Shown piece after piece: positions 44,784-53,856 of a stretch of 64,000 nucleotides of DNA (within the stretch, counting starts at the first letter, position 1; each line of letters opens with the position of its first letter). Under the pieces are notes generated by a model. That model was not told the DNA's origin, did no database searches, and saw only the letters and a program-made list of their open reading frames with translations. Made by a program: the position numbers and the translations under genes. Origin of the DNA: Acidianus ambivalens (GTDB lineage: Archaea; Thermoproteota; Thermoprotei_A; Sulfolobales; Sulfolobaceae); contig NZ_CP045482.1 in the NCBI RefSeq assembly GCF_009729015.1, forward strand, positions 1,732,001-1,796,000, in the 5' to 3' direction.

Positions 44784-44857
44784 GGTATGCTATATAGTTT
44801 TATTACTTATAAATGTTACTTGGCAAAGTTCAAATATTAATAAGTATAATTATTGTG

Positions 44858-45388
44858 ATGAAGTTAAGAACACATTACGTGTTTTCTTTAGGCTTGCTAT
44901 CATTGCTTGACTCCCTTCTCCTGAGTGACGTCCTTGAAGTTATAATAATCTCCGGGATTATTTCCGTAACCGCGAACAACGTTATTGATTATCTGGGCCA
45001 CGAAATAAGGGGAAAATACATCTCAAGAACGCCCAGAACTCACACACTACCAAGAAGCATTGGTTGGGGGTTATTAACTTCATTACCGATAGTCCTCGCT
45101 TCGTATTTCCTATTTTATTCACCTACCGAACTTATCTTAATAATCATCCTGGACGGGGTTATGGTAGGCCCTTCTCACATGCTCCTAGACGTATTCACGG
45201 AGAGGGGAATTTACCACAAAGTTAACGGAAGGTGGAGGAGGATCGCCTTAGCCCACTTCTCTTATGATAATCCCATTGTCAACGGATTAGCAATATTGTT
45301 GGGAGTTATAATGCTGTTTGCAGCAATACAACTACATAGTTATCATTACTACTACCACTATTATCATTATTACAACTCTTATTCCTAA
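44858..45388 (+). CDS. DUF1286 family membrane protein
   Basis: Membrane protein of about 176 residues with four hydrophobic segments. It matches the DUF1286 pattern known from Sulfolobales chromosomes, conjugative plasmids and viruses: MKLRTHYVFSLG, NVIDYLGHEIRGKYISRTPR, GVMVGPSHMLLDVFTERGIY and RRIALAHFSYDNPIVNG, whose His and Asp residues recall membrane metal-dependent hydrolases (YdjM-like). The frame opens at 44813, but the ATG at 44858 lies about 26 nt after CAAATATTAAT. The tail is an unusual His/Tyr repeat, HYYYHYYHYY. It may derive from an integrated plasmid. Confidence 0.72.
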   Translation: MKLRTHYVFSLGLLSLLDSLLLSDVLEVIIISGIISVTANNVIDYLGHEIRGKYISRTPRTHTLPRSIGWGLLTSLPIVLASYFLFYSPTELILIIILDGVMVGPSHMLLDVFTERGIYHKVNGRWRRIALAHFSYDNPIVNGLAILLGVIMLFAAIQLHSYHYYYHYYHYYNSYS

Positions 45389-45429
45389 TGGGATAATATA
45401 CGAAAAGAGAAAGATTTTTAAATACATTT

Positions 45430-45506
45430 TCTATATCTTTTGTCGTGATTTGCTAGAAGCGAAGTTTAAGAATTATGAGAAGTTCCAGCAAGAAAATGAG
45501 CACTGA
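45430..45506 (+). pseudogene. Antitoxin-like C-terminal remnant
   Basis: A short frame ending RDLLEAKFKNYEKFQQENEH and TGA (45504-45506) looks like the toxin-binding tail of a RelB/VapB-type antitoxin; no N-terminal DNA-binding part or start codon is left. It ends exactly where a RelE-like frame begins, as in real antitoxin-toxin pairs. Confidence 0.4.
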
Positions 45507-45735
45507 AGATTTTCGGAATTATATTAGCTAAAGGGTTTCCTAACCGTAAAGTTAGAAATAGTATTAGAAAGACTTTAAAAATTCTAATCAAGGATCCTTT
45601 AACTTACGCTAGAGAAAAATTAGGTATAGATATCTTCGGGAATCAAATGGTATCTATAGAAGTTACGAGGAATATAAGAATCCTTTACAGCATAGATTTA
45701 AAAAATTGTATAGTTTTTATTTGGAAGATTGGGTC
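45496..45735 (+). pseudogene. RelE/ParE-like toxin remnant
   Basis: The ATG at 45496, overlapping the antitoxin end, soon stops, but another frame from about 45506 reads KVRNSIRKTLKILIKDPLTY, then EKLGIDIFGNQMVSIEV and RNIRILYSIDLKNCIVFIWK, the helix-helix-sheet pattern of RelE/ParE toxins (RILYxI and the final IGSHK). The family normally ends here; the frame runs on to 45817 only because it enters other DNA. A one-base shift near 45503 separates start and body, so it is inactive. Confidence 0.5.
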
Positions 45736-45858
45736 TCATAAGAAGGAAAGATTAGCGTTCTTTTCGACCTCATCAAAGAACTTATCTATCTCCCCCTCGT
45801 TCTCAAACTCGATATAAGCATAACTCTTGCCGTCTTCCTTAACTAACCCGGCCTTCAT
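45736..45858 (-). CDS. Very small ORF or gene fragment
   Basis: A 40-residue frame, MKAGLVKEDGKSYAYIEFEN, then EGEIDKFFDEVEKNANLSF, with a TGA at 45736-45738. Codon choice and the acidic amphipathic pattern look natural, but there is no clear promoter or ribosome site and its end coincides with the border of the toxin remnant, so it may be truncated. Function unknown. Confidence 0.35.
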   Translation of the reverse strand: MKAGLVKEDGKSYAYIEFENEGEIDKFFDEVEKNANLSFL

Positions 45859-46169
45859 GCATATAAACTTATCACAGAGGCTATTATAATAATGTGCTTA
45901 TAGAATATATTCTTATTAAATCTCAAAAAATTGTTAAGTAATGAGTATAAGTACTTCGAATTAGATACCAATTTCTTCTATACATTAAGAAAAAGCCAAT
46001 AAACTTCTCAACTTAATAATAAAGCTTAATTTTGTCTTTCTATTCTATGAATTATTTATGATTTGGTTCATCTGTATGTAGCTATCAATATCTTAAGTAC
46101 AAATCATTTGTTAGCTAACAATCTTTCTATTATAGGACTTAACTGCATAACAAGTAGTAAATACTCCGG
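45859..46169. other. AT-rich spacer, nothing recognised
   Basis: About 310 bp without a supported reading frame, RNA motif or clear repeat. It separates toxin-antitoxin debris from a PaREP1 pseudogene and is probably degenerate sequence. Confidence 0.3.
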
Positions 46170-46677
46170 TTAGCTAATCTCTTTCAATCTACTTTCTAAC
46201 TTCTCGTCCCAAATATCTTCGAAAAACTTCTTAACTTTATTTTTTATAAATTCTATCACCATAATTATATCCTTCTCTACTTCGTCCTTATCTTTATAAT
46301 TTACAAAATTAGGATCAAAACCGTTATAGGAAAATGAATGAAGAAGTAATGCGGTTTTAACTATTAACTGAACATCATAACCTAGCTTTGCTAGATCGTA
46401 CGAAATTCCTATAAGACCGGTTGTAGGAGCAGATTAGCCTACTCTCTCATACCAATCTTTTTTCCTTCTCAGATTTAGATTTTAAGATATTATCAAAATT
46501 TTTTACTACTAGAGCGCTGATTATTGCTTTAACTGCTATGAAAGCTTTTGAGGAAGCATTAGTAATCATTCCTTTTCTCAACATCTCTAAAGCGAGCTTA
46601 CTCTCCATAAGCCCTTCCATTACTTTTACATAAACGTAAGATTTGGGATCTATCTTATAGTCTAATATCTCATACAT
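46170..46677 (-). pseudogene. PaREP1-type protein, frameshifted and interrupted
   Basis: The N-terminal 75 residues (ESKLALEMLRKGMITNASSK and VKAIISALVVKNFDNIL) end at a false stop, 46447. Dropping one A from the six-A run just before gives KDWYERVG, then a TAA where a codon such as TAT would be expected, and then SAPTTGLIGISYDLAKLGYD and LLLHSFSYNGFDPNFVNYKD, ending at TAA 46170-46172. The whole is about 168 codons, the usual PaREP1 size. It carries both an indel and a nonsense codon, so decay rather than read error is likely. Confidence 0.65.
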
Positions 46678-46795
46678 TAAGAATTAATCATATGAGAAAC
46701 CTTTAATAATTATTCTACGACTATATTAGTTACCCGTTTTTATTATATGTACATTATTAATTTTTAATCTTAACTAAGAGATAGCCATCTAGCAT

Positions 46796-47080
46796 ATGCG
46801 TAACTCTAGACAACATTTATTTGCTATTCTTATAACTTATGTTTCATTGACTAGAATTAAAGATGCAATAAACATGGTATTATGGAAATACAAGGACAAG
46901 GTTTCAGAGTTTACTCTAGTAATCTCTGATAGGTTTCTCGTTAATGCTGAAATTCCTTTTGATAAGATTGAAAGAGTTGATAATTATTATATTTATTTGA
47001 CTGATGGAGAAACGGTAATACCAATTCACAGAGTACTTGAAATAAGGAGAAATGGGAGAACGATATGGAGTAGAAAATAA
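46796..47080 (+). CDS. UPF0248 (DUF504) protein
   Basis: Small protein with the UPF0248/MJ1316-like core: IKDAINMVLWKYKDK, FTLVISDRF, EIPFDKIERVDNYYIYLTDG and ETVIPIHRVLEIRRNGRTIW, matching the domain over its full length. The family has been suggested to bind RNA ends, but the function is not established. The frame allows an ATG at 46796, giving a 17-residue N-terminal extension unlike the family; a TTG at 46848, about 28 nt after an AACATTTATTTG TATA-like run, would start at LTRIKDA and may be the real start. Confidence 0.8.
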   Translation: MRNSRQHLFAILITYVSLTRIKDAINMVLWKYKDKVSEFTLVISDRFLVNAEIPFDKIERVDNYYIYLTDGETVIPIHRVLEIRRNGRTIWSRK

Positions 47081-47113
47081 CTCTCTTTTTAATTTTCTGA
47101 GCTATTTACTCTT

Positions 47114-47398
47114 ATGTTAAAGGAAATACTAAATAATTCCTCAATTTCAGAACTCCTTCAACAAGGAAAGGAAATTGATTGTACAAGAGAAGAATTCTTT
47201 TCTGAATTAGACGAAATTATTACTAAGGCTTCTGCAGAAGGATATAAGGTTGAAGGACCTACCCTCTCTTACGATAAGGGCTTAAATAAGCTTACTTACG
47301 ATGTAAAGAAAGGTAATAAGAAAGTTGGAGAAATTTCACTATATTACGGAAATTTTTATAGAAAATATGTTCAATATGTTAAATTCTCTAAATTGTAG
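47114..47398 (+). CDS. Small conserved-looking protein of unknown function
   Basis: A 94-residue protein, helical in the first half (MLKEILNNSSISELLQQGKE, EEFFSELDEIITKASAEGYK) and beta in the second (KLTYDVKKGNKKVGEISLYYG). One cysteine, no membrane segment. A TATA-like TTTTTAATTTT lies about 20 nt before the ATG, and the stop overlaps the stop region of the convergent thioesterase by 11 bp. It follows the UPF0248 gene by 33 bp. I do not recognise a family. Confidence 0.55.
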   Translation: MLKEILNNSSISELLQQGKEIDCTREEFFSELDEIITKASAEGYKVEGPTLSYDKGLNKLTYDVKKGNKKVGEISLYYGNFYRKYVQYVKFSKL

Positions 47399-47791
47399 TT
47401 ATCCTTGCAATTAATTCGTCCGGCAACTCTATAGCCTTCCAAGTCTTAGGATTTATTGAGGCTTGAACTACGTAACCTTCTGTAGTCTTTTCTCCGTCCT
47501 TAAAGATATTCATATCAAAGCGTATAATCTTCTTAGAGATCGCCTTTGGTGAAAGAACTACTGAAATCCTATCTCCCAACCTTAGGGGTCTCTTATATAC
47601 AGCGTGAGATTCAACTATTACGAACCAAAGGTCGTCGTTCACTATAGGATATTTTATCCCAACTTTTCCTGCATATATTTTTCTATAGCATTAGTGAAAA
47701 ACCGATAATAAGAAGCATAATGAGCTATTCCTTGAGTATCGGTGTCGTAAATTCTTACAGTCTCCTCAAATACGAATTCTGCTTGAGCCAT
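47388..47791 (-). pseudogene. 4HBT hot-dog thioesterase, frameshifted
   Basis: From ATG 47791 the frame reads EETVRIYDTDTQGIAHYASY, the 4HBT active-site block with the catalytic Asp, and stops prematurely at GEKLG-TAA. One base later, in the next frame, the protein continues KVGIKYPIVNDDLWFVIVES, then AVYKRPLRLGDRISVVLSP to the end at 47388. Adding one A to the GAAAAG run restores about 134 codons, the usual length. Acyl-CoA thioester cleavage would be its role if intact. The indel is in a homopolymer, so sequencing error is possible. Confidence 0.65.
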
Positions 47792-47815
47792 ATGAAATTT
47801 TCCAAAGAGTGCATA

Positions 47816-48189
47816 TTAAGGCTTTATTTGAGAATTAACCCAATTCCTTACAATTTCGCTCATCTTGATGCACTCTAAAGCTTTCCTTTTATCGTAACTT
47901 GTCACCATGGAATATCTAGAAATAGTGTAGTGTGGAGTTAAAAATCACAAGCTTGATAAACTTCTTCTGTTGCCTTTACTCCTAGAATTTTCTCTACTTT
48001 TTGCAAAAGTTCACTAAGGTCTTGAGTGAAAGTATGAGATCCAGTGTATTTCATTTCTATTCCTTTTAATAGAAATTCCACACTTTGTTGAGAAGCAAAG
48101 CATGAAAACCAATAGTATCCTCTCTCAGCCATTTCTTTAGCTATAGAATAAAATTCGTCACTCTTGTTAAACCAAAACTTTTCTACCAC
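47816..48189 (-). pseudogene. HEPN-domain protein, frameshifted
   Basis: The N-terminal part, FWFNKSDEFYSIAKEMAERG, YYWFSCFASQQSVEFLLKGI and GSHTFTQDLSELL, is a HEPN domain of the type paired with minimal nucleotidyltransferases. It stops at TAA 47938, but adding one T to the TTTTT run continues as LTPHYTISRYSM, then YDKRKALECIKMSEIVRNWV, to TAA 47816-47818. RxxxxH is partly kept in the second part. It starts with GTG and is divergent from the MNT gene, whereas such pairs are normally co-directional. Confidence 0.65.
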
Positions 48190-48222
48190 AACGCCTTTTT
48201 CCTTTAAGAGCTTTAATATCTT

Positions 48223-48525
48223 GTGGAGAAAGTAGTTGAAAATTTTGTGGAGAAGATAAAAGAAAAATATTCAGGTAAAGTTACCATAGTATTATTCGGT
48301 AGTAGGGCTAGAGGAGATTACTGGCCTTCCAGCGATTATGATTTTATGATCTTCCTAGAAAGAGTTGAGGATAAAACGGAAGAGGCTTACGAGATTTATA
48401 AACTAAAGAGAGGATTTTCAGCAGATATAATAGTTCTATCCAAGGATGAATTAAAAGATAAAATTGTAGAAAAGATGTTGGAAGATAAGATCGTAATATA
48501 TGATGGACTTGGGCTCTTTAGATGA
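48223..48525 (+). CDS. Minimal nucleotidyltransferase (MNT) of a HEPN-MNT pair
   Basis: A 100-residue protein with the pol-beta nucleotidyltransferase motif IVLFGSRARGDYWPSSDYDF (GSxARG...SDxD) and a third strand FSADIIVLSKDEL. MNT proteins act as antitoxins by AMP-ylating their HEPN partner RNase. It starts with GTG at 48223, 33 bp from the start of the divergent HEPN gene. The MNT gene is intact while HEPN is broken, the order expected if loss of a toxin is tolerated first. Confidence 0.8.
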   Translation: MEKVVENFVEKIKEKYSGKVTIVLFGSRARGDYWPSSDYDFMIFLERVEDKTEEAYEIYKLKRGFSADIIVLSKDELKDKIVEKMLEDKIVIYDGLGLFR

Positions 48526-48607
48526 AAGCTTTCAATTCTAGACTGCAAGAATTAAAGAGTACCAACATAGGATATTAGCATTTAAATCTTACCTTAATCT
48601 ATAAGTA

Positions 48608-48664
48608 TTTAGTGATGACGCCGCGCTTTTATGAACGGTGAAGAATCCTTGCGCTGCTGACTTG
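48608..48664 (+). ncRNA. C/D-box sRNA
   Basis: C box GTGATGA at 48612-48618, a D'-like ATGA near 48631, C'-like GGTGAAG at 48638-48644 and D box CTGA at 48657-48660 give the archaeal C/D layout with about 12-nt guides (CGCCGCGCTTTT and AATCCTTGCGCTG). A TATA-like TTTAAATC at 48581-48588 is about 25 nt upstream of the inferred 5' end. The D' box deviates from CTGA, so the second guide may be inactive. The target was not identified. Confidence 0.72.
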
Positions 48665-48757
48665 AAGTACTTTGAGTTATAATCCAATCAATAGTAAAAT
48701 TTTGGCTATATCAGTGTCTAGCAAAAACATCATTTTTCAGTAGCCCTCCATCTCTTC

Positions 48758-49070
48758 ATGGGTCGGACCCCCTATTCCACGACCGCCGACAGCCTAGGGT
48801 TTACCCCGAGCCTACCTCTAGCCGGTGACCAGTAAGCGCTGACGTCCGGGTACTGCTGCCCCCTTCCGGATCTAGCAGATTCCCCCGGCAAGTATGGTTC
48901 CCCTCCTCCCTCCAGAGGAGGAGACCATAGCCGCCAGCCCTACTGGGCGGCCTTCATTGTTCGGCTCGGCCCGTAGACTGCCACGTGTCGTGGAATAGGA
49001 GTTACTGGTGCCCGCTTTACGCCATGCGGGAACAGGAGGCGGCGGGACTCCCCACCCTACCCGACCCAAG
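48758..49070 (-). ncRNA. ffs: Signal recognition particle 7S RNA
   Basis: About 313 nt of strongly GC-rich DNA in an AT-rich background, the size of archaeal SRP RNA. On the minus strand the 5' end (TGGGTCGGG, near 49062-49070) pairs with the 3' end (TCCGACCCA, near 48760-48768), forming helix 1. The helix 8 core, CCGGAAGGGGGCAGC at about 48855-48870, is the SRP54-binding signature. The stem GTCTCCTCCTC/GAGGGAGGAGGG and others are evident. A TATA-like stretch lies at about 49090-49103 on the minus strand, and T-rich DNA follows the 3' end. The RNA scaffolds SRP19 and SRP54 for co-translational targeting. Confidence 0.93.
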
Positions 49071-49089
49071 ATTAATCTATATAGTTAAT

Positions 49090-49998
49090 CTAAAAAAATT
49101 TAGGTATGCCTAAAAGGACGTCTATGTCTATCCCTAAACCGAGAACTATTGAAGAGTAAATATTATAATAGAACGCAGAACCAAAGTTTCCTTTATTAGC
49201 TAAGAAGTAGGCATATGCCATTATTAATCCGTGAGCAATAGTTGATGCATAAGCTATTGGGCCTAAATTATACATAAAGTCTGCTAAAAAGTCCAAAATG
49301 AGTGAAGCGAGCTGATTTAATCCTGCAAACTTTAATGCAAAGTCACCAAGCAAAACAGCGAAGCTGTGCAAACCCATTTGTTTATCAAATTCTGCATCAG
49401 GAATGTGGTTATATAAATCAAAGCCTAAAGCCCAGAATATTGTAGCAATTACGAATGGCCAAGGTACAGCTTTTAGAACGCAATATAATGAATGATAATA
49501 AAGTCCAGCACTTGCTACTGCACCGCTAAATACTGCTAAGCCTTGTATTGAAGCAAGATGATAATTAGCAAAGGCTGTATACCTTTTCATGTAAGGATAA
49601 GTCATTACTATTAATGCTACTATAGGAGAAAGAACAAAAGCCCAAATATTAACGAAGTATGCTGAAATGAAAAAGCCCGCTAATCCTATTATTATCAGAG
49701 CTTTAGCTTCCCATACCTTTATTGCTCCAGTAACTAAAGGCCTAGTCCTAGTCCTAGGGTTTTTAGCGTCAATTTCCCTATCAGCTAAATTATCATTAGT
49801 CATCCCAGCAATCCTTAAGAAAAAGAGGGCTGAGAAAATGAGGAAAAGAGTTTGGATTGGAGGTATTCCTCTTATTGCCACGAAAGCCCCTAAATAAGCC
49901 ATTGGTAAGCTAAATAGAGTTTGCTCTATCCTAAGAAACCTCATTAAAGTGTAAAACTTTCCTTTATTTACCGAAGCTGCTCCAGGATCCCAGTTCAC
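49090..49998 (-). CDS. UbiA-family prenyltransferase
   Basis: Integral membrane protein of 302 residues with eight to nine helices. The first aspartate-rich motif is NDNLADREIDAKNP (NDxxDxxxD), followed by TRPLVTGAI, and the second is DLYNHIPDAEFDKQMG (YxxxD...D), so both metal-diphosphate sites are present. It attaches a prenyl chain to an acceptor; candidates are the aromatic ring of caldariellaquinone, or heme. It is 4 bp downstream of the citramalate-synthase gene and 20 bp before SRP RNA on the same strand. Geranylgeranylglyceryl phosphate synthase is less likely. Confidence 0.85.
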   Translation of the reverse strand: MNWDPGAASVNKGKFYTLMRFLRIEQTLFSLPMAYLGAFVAIRGIPPIQTLFLIFSALFFLRIAGMTNDNLADREIDAKNPRTRTRPLVTGAIKVWEAKALIIIGLAGFFISAYFVNIWAFVLSPIVALIVMTYPYMKRYTAFANYHLASIQGLAVFSGAVASAGLYYHSLYCVLKAVPWPFVIATIFWALGFDLYNHIPDAEFDKQMGLHSFAVLLGDFALKFAGLNQLASLILDFLADFMYNLGPIAYASTIAHGLIMAYAYFLANKGNFGSAFYYNIYSSIVLGLGIDIDVLLGIPKFF

Positions 49999-50002
49999 AC
50001 TA

Positions 50003-51538
<1,536 letters not shown>

Positions 51539-51617
51539 TACCTCAACTAATTTCTTGATCAGCCATATGCTTAATGTTTAGAATAGTTATAAAAACTTGA
51601 TTATAGAATAACACGCT

Positions 51618-52136
51618 ATGAATTTTAAGGTAATCCTCGTAGGTGTTATAATTTTTCTAATAGGATTAGCTGGATTACTACTCTTACCATTATATTTCCC
51701 AAATTATTCAATAGTCAACAATCAGTATGTTAAACATTATTCAACGGTTACTGTTCCCGGGAATGCAGGTAAGATAGTTTTAACATTTAACATTACTAAA
51801 GAGAATAATTCCATTATAGCTTTTATAAAATCTGGTAATGCAAATATATCAATACGTAATGGTACTAATTTTTTGCATATAGTTTGTAATAAACAGGGTA
51901 TGGTTAGCTTAATTTTATCGCCAGGATGTTATGAAATGGTAATTATAAATGACGAAAACACTCCTCAGAATGTTACATATACTTACGGAATTTTCAACGC
52001 AGATTTTATTACCAGCTTTTACAATGGTCTTGGAATAATAACTACGATAATGGAAATAGTAGCCGTGGGTGGAATAGCTTTAGCGTTCATTTCTCTTATT
52101 TACGAGCTATTATCTATTAGAAGACGTAAGAAGTGA
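51618..52136 (+). CDS. Small membrane-anchored protein of unknown function
   Basis: A 172-residue protein with one N-terminal helix (VILVGVIIFLIGLAGLLLLP), an outward-facing beta-rich domain of about 100 residues with several N-x-S/T sites (NITKENNS, NISIRNGT), and a second helix (IVAVGGIALAFISLIYELL) ending in a basic RRRKK tail. It thus spans the membrane twice with an exposed, probably glycosylated loop. No family is recognised. It is divergent from cimA (about 50 bp) and overlaps the convergent BtuF-like gene by 27 bp. Confidence 0.6.
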   Translation: MNFKVILVGVIIFLIGLAGLLLLPLYFPNYSIVNNQYVKHYSTVTVPGNAGKIVLTFNITKENNSIIAFIKSGNANISIRNGTNFLHIVCNKQGMVSLILSPGCYEMVIINDENTPQNVTYTYGIFNADFITSFYNGLGIITTIMEIVAVGGIALAFISLIYELLSIRRRKK

Positions 52137-52916
52137 CCTTAACCAAGGTATTGAATCTAGAATAAAACTGGGCCCCATGTGAGCTAAATAATCGCCTTTA
52201 GTGAATACTAGTCTATCCCTAAATTTTTGCAAGCCTCTTTCTTCCATCTTTTTTAGAAATCTTTCCTTCTCGTAGTCTGTAAGCCTTTTTGGTTCATAGA
52301 TAAATAAGTCAGGGTTTCTACTCAAGATTTCTTTATCGTCAGGAATAAAATACGCCTCGTCTTTATCATCGAAAATGTTTTTTCCTCCAACTATAGAAAT
52401 CGCATCACTAACGTGGCTAGGAAAACCCATAGTTATAGGTCCTCCTAAATCGAATTCTACGTAAACTTTTGTATTTCCAGGGTTATAATTCTCTGTAATT
52501 TTTTTCCTTAATTTATTTACCAGCTCTCTTCCTTCATTTTTTCTGTCCACTACTTCGGCTATAATTATTACGTTATCTATGATCTTACTTACGCTAGTTG
52601 CTACTTGCATAGGATAAACTGTAAAGCCCATGTTGATCAATTTTTTAGTTAGATCCTTCTGGGCACCCATAGTAGAGAATATTAAATCCGGCTTGTTTTC
52701 CTCTAAAAAGTCCAACTTAACGTGTGTATAACTGCCTATTTTAGGCAATTTTCTTGCCTCTTCAGGCCTGTAACTAAAAGCATCGGTAGCTATAATTTTA
52801 TCTCCTAAACCTAAGAAAAACAATGTTTCAGTAGTAGCAGGATCGAGACTTACTATGTTTTTTAAAGGCCTCTTAATTTCTACGTAATCGTCAAGTACTG
52901 GATTATAAATTTTCAT
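52110..52916 (-). CDS. BtuF/TroA-like binding protein without signal peptide
   Basis: Protein of about 268 residues with the periplasmic-binding fold of vitamin B12 and siderophore binders: IVSLDPATTETLFFLGLGDK, RKLPKIGSYTHVKLDFLEEN, KPDLIFSTMGAQKDLTKKL and a middle helix linking two lobes. Secreted archaeal relatives have a signal peptide and lipid-anchor Cys; none is present, so it is probably cytosolic. The upstream neighbour is CbiG-like, hinting at a corrinoid-related role. The frame can begin at 52973; the ATG at 52914-52916 (MKIYNPVLDD), after GAAGAAGAG, is preferred. Confidence 0.72.
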   Translation of the reverse strand: MKIYNPVLDDYVEIKRPLKNIVSLDPATTETLFFLGLGDKIIATDAFSYRPEEARKLPKIGSYTHVKLDFLEENKPDLIFSTMGAQKDLTKKLINMGFTVYPMQVATSVSKIIDNVIIIAEVVDRKNEGRELVNKLRKKITENYNPGNTKVYVEFDLGGPITMGFPSHVSDAISIVGGKNIFDDKDEAYFIPDDKEILSRNPDLFIYEPKRLTDYEKERFLKKMEERGLQKFRDRLVFTKGDYLAHMGPSFILDSIPWLRSLLTSSNR

Positions 52917-52954
52917 ATTCTCTTCTTCTTTTTCTTTTCCATTTAATTTATTTT

Positions 52955-53821
52955 TTATTTTACCCCTAAGCATGTTAGTACTCCGTAAGCTCTCCTAGTT
53001 TTCTTTAATATCACTCTAGCATTAACAAAATCTAGAGATGGCTCGCAGGGTTGCTTCTCCTTAACGTATATAACCGTAGAATTGAAGGACTTTGCTATGT
53101 CTTGGATTTTCTTATCTCCGTTTTTAGACTCTGAAGTAATTATAAAGTTTACAGTATTCCTAAGGATATTTATAGATTTCAACGTGGAAATTATTGAATA
53201 ATAAATGGCTTCCTTAGGAGTGTCCTTAGAATATGATAAAGCTATTACCAAAGATAAAGGCTTCATTATTATCTTTTTACTGTTAATTTCCTTATCTTCT
53301 TCCTCAGTGTCTGTTTTAATCACAATATCAGCATCTTCTTCTTTTCTTGTCAATTCGTATCCTTCAACAGTATGAATATCTATATTAGAATAGACCTTAA
53401 GTTTTCCTGAATTTAGTAGTTTTTTCTCTAGTTCATCAATTTTCTCTCTATTTATTATTTCTAAACCATTAATCCAGGCAAATTCTTGAATGCTATAGAC
53501 GCCTTGTTGAGAAGTTCTTGAAGTTAAAATCAACTGAGAGCCTAAAAGGTCAGCTATCATTCCTGCTATAAAGGAACCACCACATTTTTCTTTGAACAAG
53601 GGAATAACGTAGCTTCCGTCATCAGTTACACCTATTATTACTGGAGTTTTAGTGGAGAACTTCTTTACACTATAAATAATTTCCTCTATTGGATAAAAAT
53701 AGACTTGTACTTCCTCATGAGTATCTACTATAAAATATCCTAACTCATCTAAGCTGTTCCTGACCTTTTTTGCAAGCTCGTTAGAACTCTCTGCTATAAT
53801 TTTTATTCTAGATACATACAA
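52955..53821 (-). CDS. cbiG: CbiG-like cobalamin biosynthesis protein
   Basis: A 288-residue protein resembling cobalt-precorrin-5A hydrolase. The central domain includes TPVIIGVTDDGSYVIPLFKE, then CGGSFIAGMIADLLGSQLI and RTSQQGVYSIQEFAWINGLE, the order of the CbiG mid-domain; the C-terminus SLDFVNARVILKKTRRAYG with a final GVLTC fits the CbiG_C fold. The reaction is removal of a two-carbon fragment in the anaerobic B12 pathway. No other cob gene is in the window, so it is isolated with the BtuF-like gene. Divergence from the family is noticeable, hence medium confidence. Confidence 0.65.
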   Translation of the reverse strand: MYVSRIKIIAESSNELAKKVRNSLDELGYFIVDTHEEVQVYFYPIEEIIYSVKKFSTKTPVIIGVTDDGSYVIPLFKEKCGGSFIAGMIADLLGSQLILTSRTSQQGVYSIQEFAWINGLEIINREKIDELEKKLLNSGKLKVYSNIDIHTVEGYELTRKEEDADIVIKTDTEEEDKEINSKKIIMKPLSLVIALSYSKDTPKEAIYYSIISTLKSINILRNTVNFIITSESKNGDKKIQDIAKSFNSTVIYVKEKQPCEPSLDFVNARVILKKTRRAYGVLTCLGVK

Positions 53822-53856
53822 CCCAAGTAAAAATTAGTTTTGAGGTTTATTAGTTC

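Noticed and set aside
45318..45506. 62-residue plus frame with Thr/Ile repeats
   Set aside because: Its first half is the out-of-frame His/Tyr tail of DUF1286; only its last 20 codons resemble an antitoxin, reported separately.
48872..49069. A 65-residue Gly/Arg/Pro-rich minus-strand reading frame
   Set aside because: It lies wholly inside the SRP RNA gene and arises from GC-rich structured RNA; no ribosome site and odd composition.
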